From assembly GCA_964559295.1 (NCBI GenBank), contig CAZLGO010000016.1, forward strand, positions 1 through 25,785: DNA of 25,785 bases. Direction: 5' to 3'. Below are positions 14,753 to 22,100 of this stretch, piece by piece. The stretch comes from CAZLGO01 sp964559295. GTDB taxonomy: Archaea > Methanobacteriota > Methanobacteria > Methanobacteriales > Methanobacteriaceae. Under the pieces are notes generated by a model that worked only from the letters and a program-made list of their open reading frames with translations, was not told the DNA's origin and did no database searches. The position numbers and the translations under genes were made by a program. The first letter of the stretch is position 1. Each line of letters opens with the position of its first letter.

Positions 14753-15578
14753 ACTCAAAACCTAAAGTTTTTCTCTTTATTTCAATTTTTTGGAGATAAA
14801 TTAGATCAAACTAATTTCAAATCCTTAATTTAATGGTTTCATTGAATTTGGAATATTTGCAATTTTAAAGAGACTTATAGAATTTGGCATTAATTAATAA
14901 AATAATTTTCATTTTTAAGTATTATAAGAACACCAGAGTTTGATGTATCGCCAAAATTAATTTATTTTCGGGATTTAACAATCCATCAATATTTTTTGTC
15001 ACAGGAAAAATACCATAAAAAAATGCATTTTTTGCTCTTTTTCATCAAATTTTTAAATTCTAAAGTAATTTCATAGAAAATTAAGTTTTAATAGCAGATT
15101 CAACACGTAAAATGAAGATAAATGATGGTTCGTTGAAAAATTAAACGAGTTAAAATCGTGGCTGCACTTTTCGAGCATGAAGATCACGCTATCTTCTTAT
15201 TTTTTAATAAAAAGGTATTTTTTAAATAAACATTCATAACACCGATCTTTTGCGTCGCTTTTTTGCTTAATGTTAACAATATTGTTTATTTTGAACAATC
15301 AGGTTTATTTAGGATAAAATTCAAAAAATAGTAATAAAATCAACAAAATCGTGGAAATTGAGACTATAATCACAGATGTAAATGGCTTATATGGCAGCAG
15401 CATTGTTCTGTAGCAACTTTGAGTGCTGTTTTTTTAGAAAAACTTTTATTTTTGTGTTCAAAGATAAAACACCGCCTTTACAGATTTTTCCACATTTTCT
15501 CAGTTATTTATCTTGGATCCTTCGGTTATTAATTCGAGAGTAGGTCGCTATTTTAATTATTAATATTAAGGAAAGACT
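14753..15578. other. Long AT-rich non-coding stretch before the lysis cassette
   Basis: About 825 nt with no supported ORF. It contains a hairpin plus T-run (15179-15205), nested palindromes TGTTAACA and AACAATATTGTT (15271-15286) followed by another AACAAT (15294-15299), and several T- or A-runs. The base composition is visibly more AT-rich than the flanking genes. It may be what is left of a viral or mobile region, or a regulatory zone for the cassette downstream. Confidence 0.4.
15179..15205 (+). terminator. Hairpin with T-run, no gene attached
   Basis: GAAGAT (15179-15184) and ATCTTC (15191-15196) form a perfect 6-bp stem with a 6-nt loop, followed by TTATTTTTT. It looks like a factor-independent terminator on the plus strand. 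No plus-strand gene lies within about 1 kb upstream, so it may end an unrecognised RNA or a lost gene. Confidence 0.4.
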
Positions 15579-15614
15579 ATGGCAGATTCAGAAAAAAATG
15601 GGGTGAGAATATGA
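15579..15614 (+). CDS. 11-codon mini-ORF coupled to the holin-like gene
   Basis: The ATG at 15579 follows an AAGGAAAG ribosome site with good spacing. The peptide MADSEKNGVRI ends in TGA, which overlaps the next start as ATGA (15611-15614), and the next gene's ribosome site (GGGGTGA) is inside this ORF. It may be a leader peptide for translational coupling or the remnant of a larger viral gene. Whether it is translated is unknown. Confidence 0.35.
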   Translation: MADSEKNGVRI

Positions 15615-15802
15615 ATGGAGCATATTGGGTAGAAATAACGGCGATTAGTGGCCTGACTGCAATTGCAATAGTGGCTTTGATTTTTGGAAAATCAACAGAA
15701 GTTGCAGCAGCTGCAGTGGGCGGGATTGCCGGGTATATAACCCATAAAATGAAGGAAAAGCCAAAAGAAGACGTTACACAGACTACCCAAATCGGTGCAT
15801 AA
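15611..15802 (+). CDS. Small membrane protein, candidate holin
   Basis: A 63-residue protein with a membrane helix (about 8-25, ITAISGLTAIAIVALIF), then an alanine- and glycine-rich second segment (30-44, VAAAAVGGIAGYITH), then a charged, polar tail (KMKEKPKEDVTQTT). The size, two hydrophobic segments and charged C-terminus fit a holin or a small virus membrane protein. The call rests mainly on its position directly ahead of two cell-wall-enzyme genes. The start has GGGGTGA about 6 nt upstream and overlaps the mini-ORF stop. The 71-nt gap to the next gene holds only that gene's ribosome site. Confidence 0.5.
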   Translation: MNGAYWVEITAISGLTAIAIVALIFGKSTEVAAAAVGGIAGYITHKMKEKPKEDVTQTTQIGA

Positions 15803-15873
15803 AGATAGAAATTTCATGGAAGAATGCAAAGACGAGCGAATAAAGACGATTTGGTTTTTCGGGAGGTCTAATA

Positions 15874-16680
15874 ATGATAAAGGGAATTTATGTGCAAGCA
15901 CCTGATTTTGAAAAGGTTGATGCAAGTGCTTTTAAAAAAGTAGGAATAACCGATATTTTTGTAAAAGCGAATAGAATAACTCATCCGACATATTCTACGG
16001 TAATACCCAACGTTTTAAACAAAACAAAAGGTGTAATAAGGGTTCACGCATGGATAACTTGTTTTAAAGACCAAGAAGGCAAATGGATAGAACCAAAGGA
16101 TAATAACCATCAAAACGTCTTAATCAATGCGATTACAGACATAATAAATAATTACGGCATAAATGGGATTCATCTGGATTATGTAAGGTATTCAGGCAGC
16201 GAAAAGCACAAAAGAGCAGCATATCAGCAGAAACCACACGGTGCAGAAACAATCACAGCCTTTGCCAGGAGAGTCTCAGAAACCGTAAAATCAATCAATA
16301 AGAATGTGTATGTTTCTGCTGCAGTGATGCCAGAGACATCGGCTAATAGGGATATATATGGGCAAGATTATATGGCTCTGGCAAAATACCTTGATTGGCT
16401 ATTACCAATGGTCTATAAAGGAAACTACAAACAAAACACAGCTTGGATAGGCGCAACAACAAGATACATAGTTGAGGCGGCTGGCAAAGGTAAAATTGCC
16501 ACAAGCATTCTAACTTACCGTTCCGATGAGGAACCAACGCCTTTGCCTTTAGGTGAATTAAAGAGCGATATAAAAGCTGCCATGGATAATAGTTCTAATG
16601 GATTTGTATTGTTCCATTATTCAATGCTAATTAAAAATTTTTTTGAAGTTGATATTATGGTTCAGGGAAAGGACATCTAA
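15874..16680 (+). CDS. GHL10-like TIM-barrel glycoside hydrolase
   Basis: A 268-residue protein without signal peptide or membrane helix, resembling the GHL10/DUF4015 group of glycoside-hydrolase-like TIM barrels. Features are the N-terminal strand KGIYVQAPDF, IRVHAWITC (55-63), INGIHLDYVRYSG (96-108) with a conserved-type acid D102, VSAAVMPET (147-155) with E154, and LDWLLPMVYKGNY (173-185). These acids sit at strand ends where catalytic residues are expected, but activity is not proven. GGGAGGT precedes the ATG. It stands between a holin-like gene and a pseudomurein-binding-like peptidase, 3 nt before the latter. The context suggests an attack on the glycan strand of pseudomurein, which is inference. 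Confidence 0.65.
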   Translation: MIKGIYVQAPDFEKVDASAFKKVGITDIFVKANRITHPTYSTVIPNVLNKTKGVIRVHAWITCFKDQEGKWIEPKDNNHQNVLINAITDIINNYGINGIHLDYVRYSGSEKHKRAAYQQKPHGAETITAFARRVSETVKSINKNVYVSAAVMPETSANRDIYGQDYMALAKYLDWLLPMVYKGNYKQNTAWIGATTRYIVEAAGKGKIATSILTYRSDEEPTPLPLGELKSDIKAAMDNSSNGFVLFHYSMLIKNFFEVDIMVQGKDI

Positions 16681-16683
16681 AAT

Positions 16684-17418
16684 ATGATTTTGCAAATTCC
16701 GAAGGAGACATATGTAGATATGATAAAAAGGCATAACTCCTATGTCGAAAGAGAAGGAGAGCACCCAAAAGTTGTATATTTATTACCAAACCAGCAGGGA
16801 GATTGGGTCAGTGATCCTAAGTATCACGAAATGAAACTGAGATGGGAAAAATGGGTAAGAGAACATAATGGAGAAGAACCTGTCTATATATGGATTAATC
16901 GTCCACAGCCGATTAATTGGTGGGAAATTCAACAATATACATTTGACTGGCAGGACACAGGATATACCTGTGGACCAAGTTCTTTAAAGATGCTAATGAG
17001 CGAATTAATGGGTTATCCTCCTTTTACAGAACAACAATTGGCTGCGTGGGCAGGAACGAGTTCTGCTGGTACGGATCATCCTGGCTTATTTAGGGCTGCA
17101 AAAGAAGCAGCAAATAGGATCGGAATTAAAATTAAGACTTATGAGCTGAGTATGGAAGATACAGGATATGAAAAACTTGGTAAGTTGATAGCAGATCCGA
17201 AAATTGGTGTGATAGCGCACATAATGACAGGAGGCATGCCGGGTTGGTCTGGAGACTGGGGACATTACGTTTTTCCTGTTGCTGTGCATCTTGAGAAAAA
17301 ATTAATCAAAATAGCAGATCCATCAAAGGGTGTCTATGATGCGACATTTTCACAATTTAGCAGAGCAACGTCGAGAATTACATGGGCGCCATCGCTACTG
17401 ATAATCGAAAGAATTTAG
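16684..17418 (+). CDS. C39-like cysteine peptidase with pseudomurein-binding-like repeats, candidate endopeptidase
   Basis: A 244-residue protein in two parts. Residues 4-33 (IPKETYVDMIKRHNSYVERE, then HPKVVYL) match the pattern of a pseudomurein-binding repeat, and 46-71 looks like a diverged second one. From about 85 a papain-like C39-type domain follows, with YTCGPSSLKM (C96), DWGHYVFPV (H194) and IADPSKGVY (D212), giving a Cys-His-Asp triad. Viral endoisopeptidases PeiW and PeiP (family C71) share the binding-repeat-plus-cysteine-peptidase plan, but the Cys-to-His distance here is longer than I recall for them, so this looks like a C39-type relative rather than a true PeiW. No signal peptide is present, as expected if a holin releases it. 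It is the last gene of the cassette. Confidence 0.7.
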   Translation: MILQIPKETYVDMIKRHNSYVEREGEHPKVVYLLPNQQGDWVSDPKYHEMKLRWEKWVREHNGEEPVYIWINRPQPINWWEIQQYTFDWQDTGYTCGPSSLKMLMSELMGYPPFTEQQLAAWAGTSSAGTDHPGLFRAAKEAANRIGIKIKTYELSMEDTGYEKLGKLIADPKIGVIAHIMTGGMPGWSGDWGHYVFPVAVHLEKKLIKIADPSKGVYDATFSQFSRATSRITWAPSLLIIERI

Positions 17419-18186
17419 TTATATAATAGACGACAAACAAGAAAAATCAGTTAATTTAGATATAAAAAGGCAATGAGCAACCTTTATATAAATCTGTTGG
17501 TGATGGGAAGTAAGATTGAAAGAAAAATAAATTACGAGATAAATGCATGCTCAGAGAATGAATTAAAAAAATATGCTTCTTCCTGACAAATAGCCCTAAT
17601 TACCAGCAATTGAAGTTTTAGATGGACATGAGACAGTAAAAGCTTTATTGATAGTCTTTATAGTCTGCACATGCTTATTATTGTAAGGAAAGCTCAAAAA
17701 CGAATATTTTCCTTGTATGTGTCCTTCTATAATTGTTTTCTACTTTTGTTTTTAGGCTTGGAGAAACACTCGAAACACACAAAAAAACAGAAGCAAGAAT
17801 AGCAAACACAAGGAGAAAGCGTTATTCTTCTTTAAAGCTGATAAATATGAGATCAAAGTTCTCAATTGCTTTTGGCAAATTTTAAGCGATATTTTGGTAT
17901 CGAATGACAAATCTGGGCGAATATTGGCTATTAAATTCGATCGTTTAATTGAACCCCTAATTTTTGCTATCTTCTCATCTTCTTCTTTGTGGGAATTTAT
18001 ACCATAGATTTATAAATAAAAACAAAAACCCACAATCAGCATTTATATTATGGTCTGATAATCAAAAAACTGGTATGGATATGAACCATAAAAGACCTTT
18101 CCAATAGATTTATATGAGAATCCACATATACCAGAAGCATATTAGCTTCTACTCCTATCCTTTTATGTTCAATATACGGTGATATA
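17419..18186. other. Intergenic DNA with an orphan TATA box and broken small frames
   Basis: A strong TATA box CTTTATATAAA (17482-17492) is followed by a 27-codon frame (17503-17586, MGSKIERKINYEINACSENE) whose ATG precedes the predicted start site. Later, in the +1 frame, is a coding-like stretch (PAIEVLDGHETVKALLIVF, 17603-17680). Together they look like one small, frame-shifted membrane protein gene. 17690-18000 shows nothing recognisable. 18001-18186 holds the promoter and leader of the ferredoxin gene. Confidence 0.35.
18040..18150 (+). promoter_or_regulatory. Promoter and hairpin-rich leader of the ferredoxin/GGR operon
   Basis: A TATA-like GCATTTATATTA (18039-18050) would start RNA near 18070, giving a leader of about 115 nt. 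The leader holds three inverted repeats in a row: TATGG/CCATA (18074-18090), TATATG/CATATA (18111-18130) and AGAAGC/GCTTCT (18133-18150). A second TATA-like ATTTATATG at 18108-18116 could be an alternative promoter with the last two repeats near its start. Regulation by RNA structure or by a DNA-binding protein is possible. Confidence 0.4.
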
Positions 18187-18357
18187 ATGAAGTTTATCGC
18201 AGAAAAATGCGGATACTGTGGGGCATGTGTTGGCACATGTCCAAATAGCGTTTTAGAACTTGCAGAAATCAAAATTAGAATAGGTGAGGGATGTGGTGAT
18301 TGTGGAATATGCAAAGTTGTATGTCCATTAGGGGCCATGGTAGAGGTGAAAAGATGA
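18187..18357 (+). CDS. 2[4Fe-4S] ferredoxin, electron donor for geranylgeranyl reductase
   Basis: A 56-residue bacterial-type ferredoxin with two full cluster motifs, CGYCGACVGTCP (C8, C11, C14, C18) and CGDCGICKVVCP (C36, C39, C42, C46). It is small and cytoplasmic. Its stop overlaps the next start as ATGA (18354-18357), so it is translationally coupled to geranylgeranyl reductase. In Methanosarcina acetivorans a ferredoxin encoded next to the reductase MA1484 is its electron donor, so the same role is likely here. No clear ribosome site was seen (GGTGAT at 18179-18184 is close to the ATG). Confidence 0.93.
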   Translation: MKFIAEKCGYCGACVGTCPNSVLELAEIKIRIGEGCGDCGICKVVCPLGAMVEVKR

Positions 18358-19502
18358 AATACGATGTTGTTGTGGTGGGAGGACGGGTCGCTGGTTCGAC
18401 TTCCTCACTTTTTGCATCAAAAAATGATGTTGATGTTTTGATGATTGAGAAAAGACAGGAAATTGGAACTCCTGTCCAATGCGCCGAGGCTACAAGCTAT
18501 GGGACGTTTAAGACCCTTAAGATGAAGCCCTCAAAGAGATACATATGCACCAAGATAGAAGGGGCGGATCTTTACGCACCAGACGGTAGTAAAGTTAGAA
18601 TAGGTGGTGGAAAGGCGGAAGGATTTATTTTAGAGAGAAAAATTTTTGATAAAAGTCTTGCAATTGAATCAGCAAAGGCTGGAACAGATATTATGGTAAA
18701 AACCAATGTTTTGGATCTTATCACAAAAAATGGAAAGGTAGAAGGTGTTGTTGCAAAGCACCTTGGCAAAACTATGGAGATTAAAGCAGACCTTGTAATT
18801 GCTGCAGACGGTGTAGAATCAAAAATAGCAAGGATGGCAGGTCTTGATACTCTTAGGGGTCCAAAGGACATCTGTTCATGTGCCCAATATGAAATGGTTG
18901 GTGTTAATGTTCACCCAAACTACATGGAATTTTACTTTGGAAATAAAATCGCTCCTGGAGGTTACGCTTGGATTTTTCCAAAGGGAGATGGTGTTGCAAA
19001 TGTTGGATTGGGAATAAGAAGCTCTAAGAATACCGCTTATCATTACCTTAAAAAATTCACATCTAATATGGATGCGACCCCTGTGGAACTCAACGTTGGG
19101 GGGGTACCTATTTCTGGAGGAGTTGATAAGAGTTTTACAGATGGGCTCATGGTTGTAGGGGATGCAGCAGGACACGTGGATCCTTTAACAGGAGGAGGTA
19201 TTCATTTATCTGTTGTTTGTGGAAAGATAGCAGGTGAAGTTGCTGCAGAGGCTATAAAAAATGAAGATACATCTTCAGGGTTTTTGAAAAGATACGAGGA
19301 TCTTTGGAGAGAAAAAATTGAAGAAGACGTTAAAAAATCTCTAAAATACAGAAAAGCTCTCGATAAACTCAATGATGAGGATCTGAATGCTCTTGCAAAA
19401 TTTTTGCAGGGACGTGATATTGAATCAATTTCTACAACTTCACTGCTTGGACTGGTGAAGGAATACCCAGGACTTTTAAAGGTTTTAAGGGATATTTTAT
19501 AA
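18354..19502 (+). CDS. Digeranylgeranylglycerophospholipid reductase
   Basis: A 382-residue FAD enzyme of the geranylgeranyl reductase family that saturates the isoprenoid chains of archaeal ether lipids at the membrane. Visible features: FAD dinucleotide motif VVVVGGRVAGS (5-15), IEKRQEIGTPVQCAE with C43, LVIAADGVESKIAR (148-160), the family lipid-site motif GGYAWIFPKGDG (202-213), and VVGDAAGHVDPLTGGGIHLS (267-286). The frame can be read from 18300, but GAGGTG (18344-18349) and the ATGA overlap with the ferredoxin fix the start at 18354. The co-encoded ferredoxin is its likely reductant. An STT3-like membrane protein starts 40 nt after its stop on the same strand. Confidence 0.92.
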   Translation: MKYDVVVVGGRVAGSTSSLFASKNDVDVLMIEKRQEIGTPVQCAEATSYGTFKTLKMKPSKRYICTKIEGADLYAPDGSKVRIGGGKAEGFILERKIFDKSLAIESAKAGTDIMVKTNVLDLITKNGKVEGVVAKHLGKTMEIKADLVIAADGVESKIARMAGLDTLRGPKDICSCAQYEMVGVNVHPNYMEFYFGNKIAPGGYAWIFPKGDGVANVGLGIRSSKNTAYHYLKKFTSNMDATPVELNVGGVPISGGVDKSFTDGLMVVGDAAGHVDPLTGGGIHLSVVCGKIAGEVAAEAIKNEDTSSGFLKRYEDLWREKIEEDVKKSLKYRKALDKLNDEDLNALAKFLQGRDIESISTTSLLGLVKEYPGLLKVLRDIL

Positions 19503-19542
19503 GAAAAAACACAAATTGTTCGATCATAGCAATGGTGAAGAT

Positions 19543-22062
19543 ATGAAAAAAAATAAAATTTATCTATTTGGACTTTTAATACTTGCTTTTATTGTTAGAT
19601 TGATACCAAGCAGAAATCTCACTTTTCCGGGTTATGACCCTTACCTACATCATGATATTGTCATGAGAATTGTAAATGAGGGATTTGGAATAATTTCAAC
19701 CGATCCCGTTTCTCTGATGGGTTTATATCCTTACAGTTATCCTCCACTATATCATATCATTGGAGCAGCGTTGTACAAATTGTTTAATATTGAACTAATC
19801 TTCTTTATAATTCCAACGATTTTTGGAGTAGCAGCTGTTTATGTGTTCTATAAGACTGCGTATGAACTGTTTTTAGATGAAAAAGCGGCTTTATTATCAG
19901 CATTGTTATTTGCGTTTGTACCTTCATTCGTAACTAGAACCTCTGTATTTATTCCAGAAACTATGGGAATTTTCTTGTTTACATGCTTGTTGTATATCGG
20001 CGTAAAGTATATCAAATCCATCCCGAATTATGAAAATATAGATAATTTTGAGGGCAGGAAACTAATTAAAATCTTTAAAGGAAACATGACCTATATCTTA
20101 ATAGGTATTTTGTTATTTGGAATATATCTTTTAACCCATAGAGGATGGGTTTTTTTTGGAATATCCTTTATAATATTAATAATAACTTTTATGATGCCTA
20201 CTTTTAGGAAAAAACCACTTATTTTGTTGGTATTGGGGGCATTGGGAGCAATATGTATCCTTATCATTGCCACAAGCGAGTTTTCCTATGCATTAGCAAG
20301 GTTTCAGGAAGTTCCTGTAAGAGTATTAGGATATCCGAAATGGGTAGGAATCGTCCAGCTTATTTTAGGATTTTATGGTATAATAATATTTATAAAATCA
20401 AAAAACCCGATTTACAAATTTTTGTCACTTTGGGCAATAATCTTTTTAGCGATAGGTAGTTATTCCTTTAGATTCAGAGATCCCTATTCAACTATACCTT
20501 TATCATTTATGGCAGGATATGTACTAGCTTACACGGTAATCCCAAAATTAAATGAATTAAAAAGTAAATTTAGCGTTATTAATCCTCTTTATAAAAAATT
20601 AATTCCTATTGCAATAGTGTTATTGCTGATTACTCCCATAGTACAGGGAGCATTTTCTGCATATTCATATGTTGTTCAACCAACAGAAGGAGAAATGGGA
20701 GCATTCAATTGGATAAATGAAAACACACCTAAAAATACAACCATTTTAACTTTAAAAGAAGAAGGTTATTTTTTAATTGGGAACACGCATAGAAAGGATC
20801 TTATACTTTGGAAAACCGTATATCAGGGATTTATGGAGAAAGCTCCATCTGTAATGGATACTTATCGGGTAAATAAAGATGTATCTACAATTTTCAAAAC
20901 TTCCCAAAAAAATGAGGCGTATTTCCTCTTGGATAAATACAACGTGACCTACATATTTATTTCAAACAATATGTACAAAACAGAGGTGGACGATTATGGA
21001 TTGGGTGAATACATGCCTTATGATACCCACTTTAAAACCGCATATGTAAATGATGAATCTGCGGTGTACCAATACATAAAAAATCCGACATTAGAACCAC
21101 CAAACATTGGAAAAATGAAGTTAAATAATGAGTATTCAAAAACGATTGATTTCATAGAACAGTTCTGGAATGGATACTCATATTCTGAATTTAGTAGAAA
21201 TTACACCAGAGAATATGGCCTCGAATTTGAGGATATTGGAAATTATAAGGGAAATTACGCTTTAAATGCTCAGATAATTTATTTATATGATTATCTTTAT
21301 AAAAAAACACGTGATAATAAATTAAAAGAGAGAAATGATTATTTATTAAAATGGTTAAAATATAAACAGATGAATGACGGCGCTTTTCCTTCAGGAAGAC
21401 CTCCTGCAGAATATACGTCGGGAACAATGGAAGTTCTATATCCGTTAATTAAAATGGAATATAATAACACAGAAAAAGATGAAATCATAAGTAAAGGAAC
21501 TTCCTTCATCGACAGTCAAACTGGAAATGACGACATAAATGTATCAAACATATTAGAACCTAAAAAAGGCCTTCTTGGAAGAGATTATATCACTTTGAAA
21601 ACAGATGCACAGGTATGTGGTATGTATCCTTCTGGAAAAAGGGAAATAATTTACAATGTGATAGGAGAACAAAAAGGCGATGGTTCATGGGAGTCAGAAT
21701 CTTATATGAACATTGCCATTTTAAAGGGACTTTGTTTATATTATAACGAAACAAATGATAAAAGGGTGAAGGAATCCATAGATAGGGGAGTCAGCTGGCT
21801 AAAAGAAAATCAAGATGAGAGTGGGAAATTTAAAGACGACAGTGAAAATAATCCGTATGGATTGAAACAATATGCAGACGCATTTTATATTTATTATACC
21901 TCAGGTGAAAAAGATCATGCGGATAAAACGCTAAATTACATAAAATCTAAAAATATCAATGGAGAAATCAGCCCACTAACGTCATATCTGGCTCTTTTTT
22001 TCAACTTGGCCGATGTTTATGGAGTTGAAAAGGCATTTGATATCTGTAATGAATTTTTATAA
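19543..22062 (+). CDS. GT-C (STT3/AglB-like) membrane glycosyltransferase with C-terminal toroid domain
   Basis: An 839-residue protein. Residues 1-375 have a dozen or so membrane helices. The first outer loop has the STT3-like acid motif PGYDPYLHHDIV (D32), and further typical pieces are VFIPETMG (E139), LLTHRGW (196-202) and RFRDPYSTIP. The outer domain begins FNWINENTPKNTTILTL (388-404), which matches the STT3 stretch before WWDYG. Here that catalytic signature is replaced by KEEGYFLIGNTHR. From about 525 on, the sequence becomes helical with QW-like repeats, QMNDGAF, EQKGDGSW and NQDESGKF, as in alpha/alpha-toroids of squalene cyclases and prenyltransferases. The likely role is transfer of a lipid-linked sugar. 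The ATG at 19543 has GGTGA upstream; a TTG at 19516 is less likely. Confidence 0.75.
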   Translation: MKKNKIYLFGLLILAFIVRLIPSRNLTFPGYDPYLHHDIVMRIVNEGFGIISTDPVSLMGLYPYSYPPLYHIIGAALYKLFNIELIFFIIPTIFGVAAVYVFYKTAYELFLDEKAALLSALLFAFVPSFVTRTSVFIPETMGIFLFTCLLYIGVKYIKSIPNYENIDNFEGRKLIKIFKGNMTYILIGILLFGIYLLTHRGWVFFGISFIILIITFMMPTFRKKPLILLVLGALGAICILIIATSEFSYALARFQEVPVRVLGYPKWVGIVQLILGFYGIIIFIKSKNPIYKFLSLWAIIFLAIGSYSFRFRDPYSTIPLSFMAGYVLAYTVIPKLNELKSKFSVINPLYKKLIPIAIVLLLITPIVQGAFSAYSYVVQPTEGEMGAFNWINENTPKNTTILTLKEEGYFLIGNTHRKDLILWKTVYQGFMEKAPSVMDTYRVNKDVSTIFKTSQKNEAYFLLDKYNVTYIFISNNMYKTEVDDYGLGEYMPYDTHFKTAYVNDESAVYQYIKNPTLEPPNIGKMKLNNEYSKTIDFIEQFWNGYSYSEFSRNYTREYGLEFEDIGNYKGNYALNAQIIYLYDYLYKKTRDNKLKERNDYLLKWLKYKQMNDGAFPSGRPPAEYTSGTMEVLYPLIKMEYNNTEKDEIISKGTSFIDSQTGNDDINVSNILEPKKGLLGRDYITLKTDAQVCGMYPSGKREIIYNVIGEQKGDGSWESESYMNIAILKGLCLYYNETNDKRVKESIDRGVSWLKENQDESGKFKDDSENNPYGLKQYADAFYIYYTSGEKDHADKTLNYIKSKNINGEISPLTSYLALFFNLADVYGVEKAFDICNEFL

Positions 22063-22100
22063 GTTATAGCAGCCATCTGCATCCTGCCAGCTGTCATTGA

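Noticed and set aside
15241..15300. Replication origin from the AT-rich palindromes
   Set aside because: There is no Orc1/Cdc6 gene nearby and no recognisable origin recognition boxes; short palindromes alone do not support an origin.
14513..17418. Integration of the lysis cassette into the tRNA-Thr/tRNA-Leu genes
   Set aside because: Integrated elements normally lie at the tRNA 3' end and leave a repeat of it. Here the cassette is on the 5' side, both tRNAs are intact, and no tRNA fragment was seen on the far side.
18048..18338. 96-codon minus-strand ORF opposite the ferredoxin
   Set aside because: It is antisense to a ferredoxin with all eight cluster cysteines; the plus-strand gene is clearly the real one.
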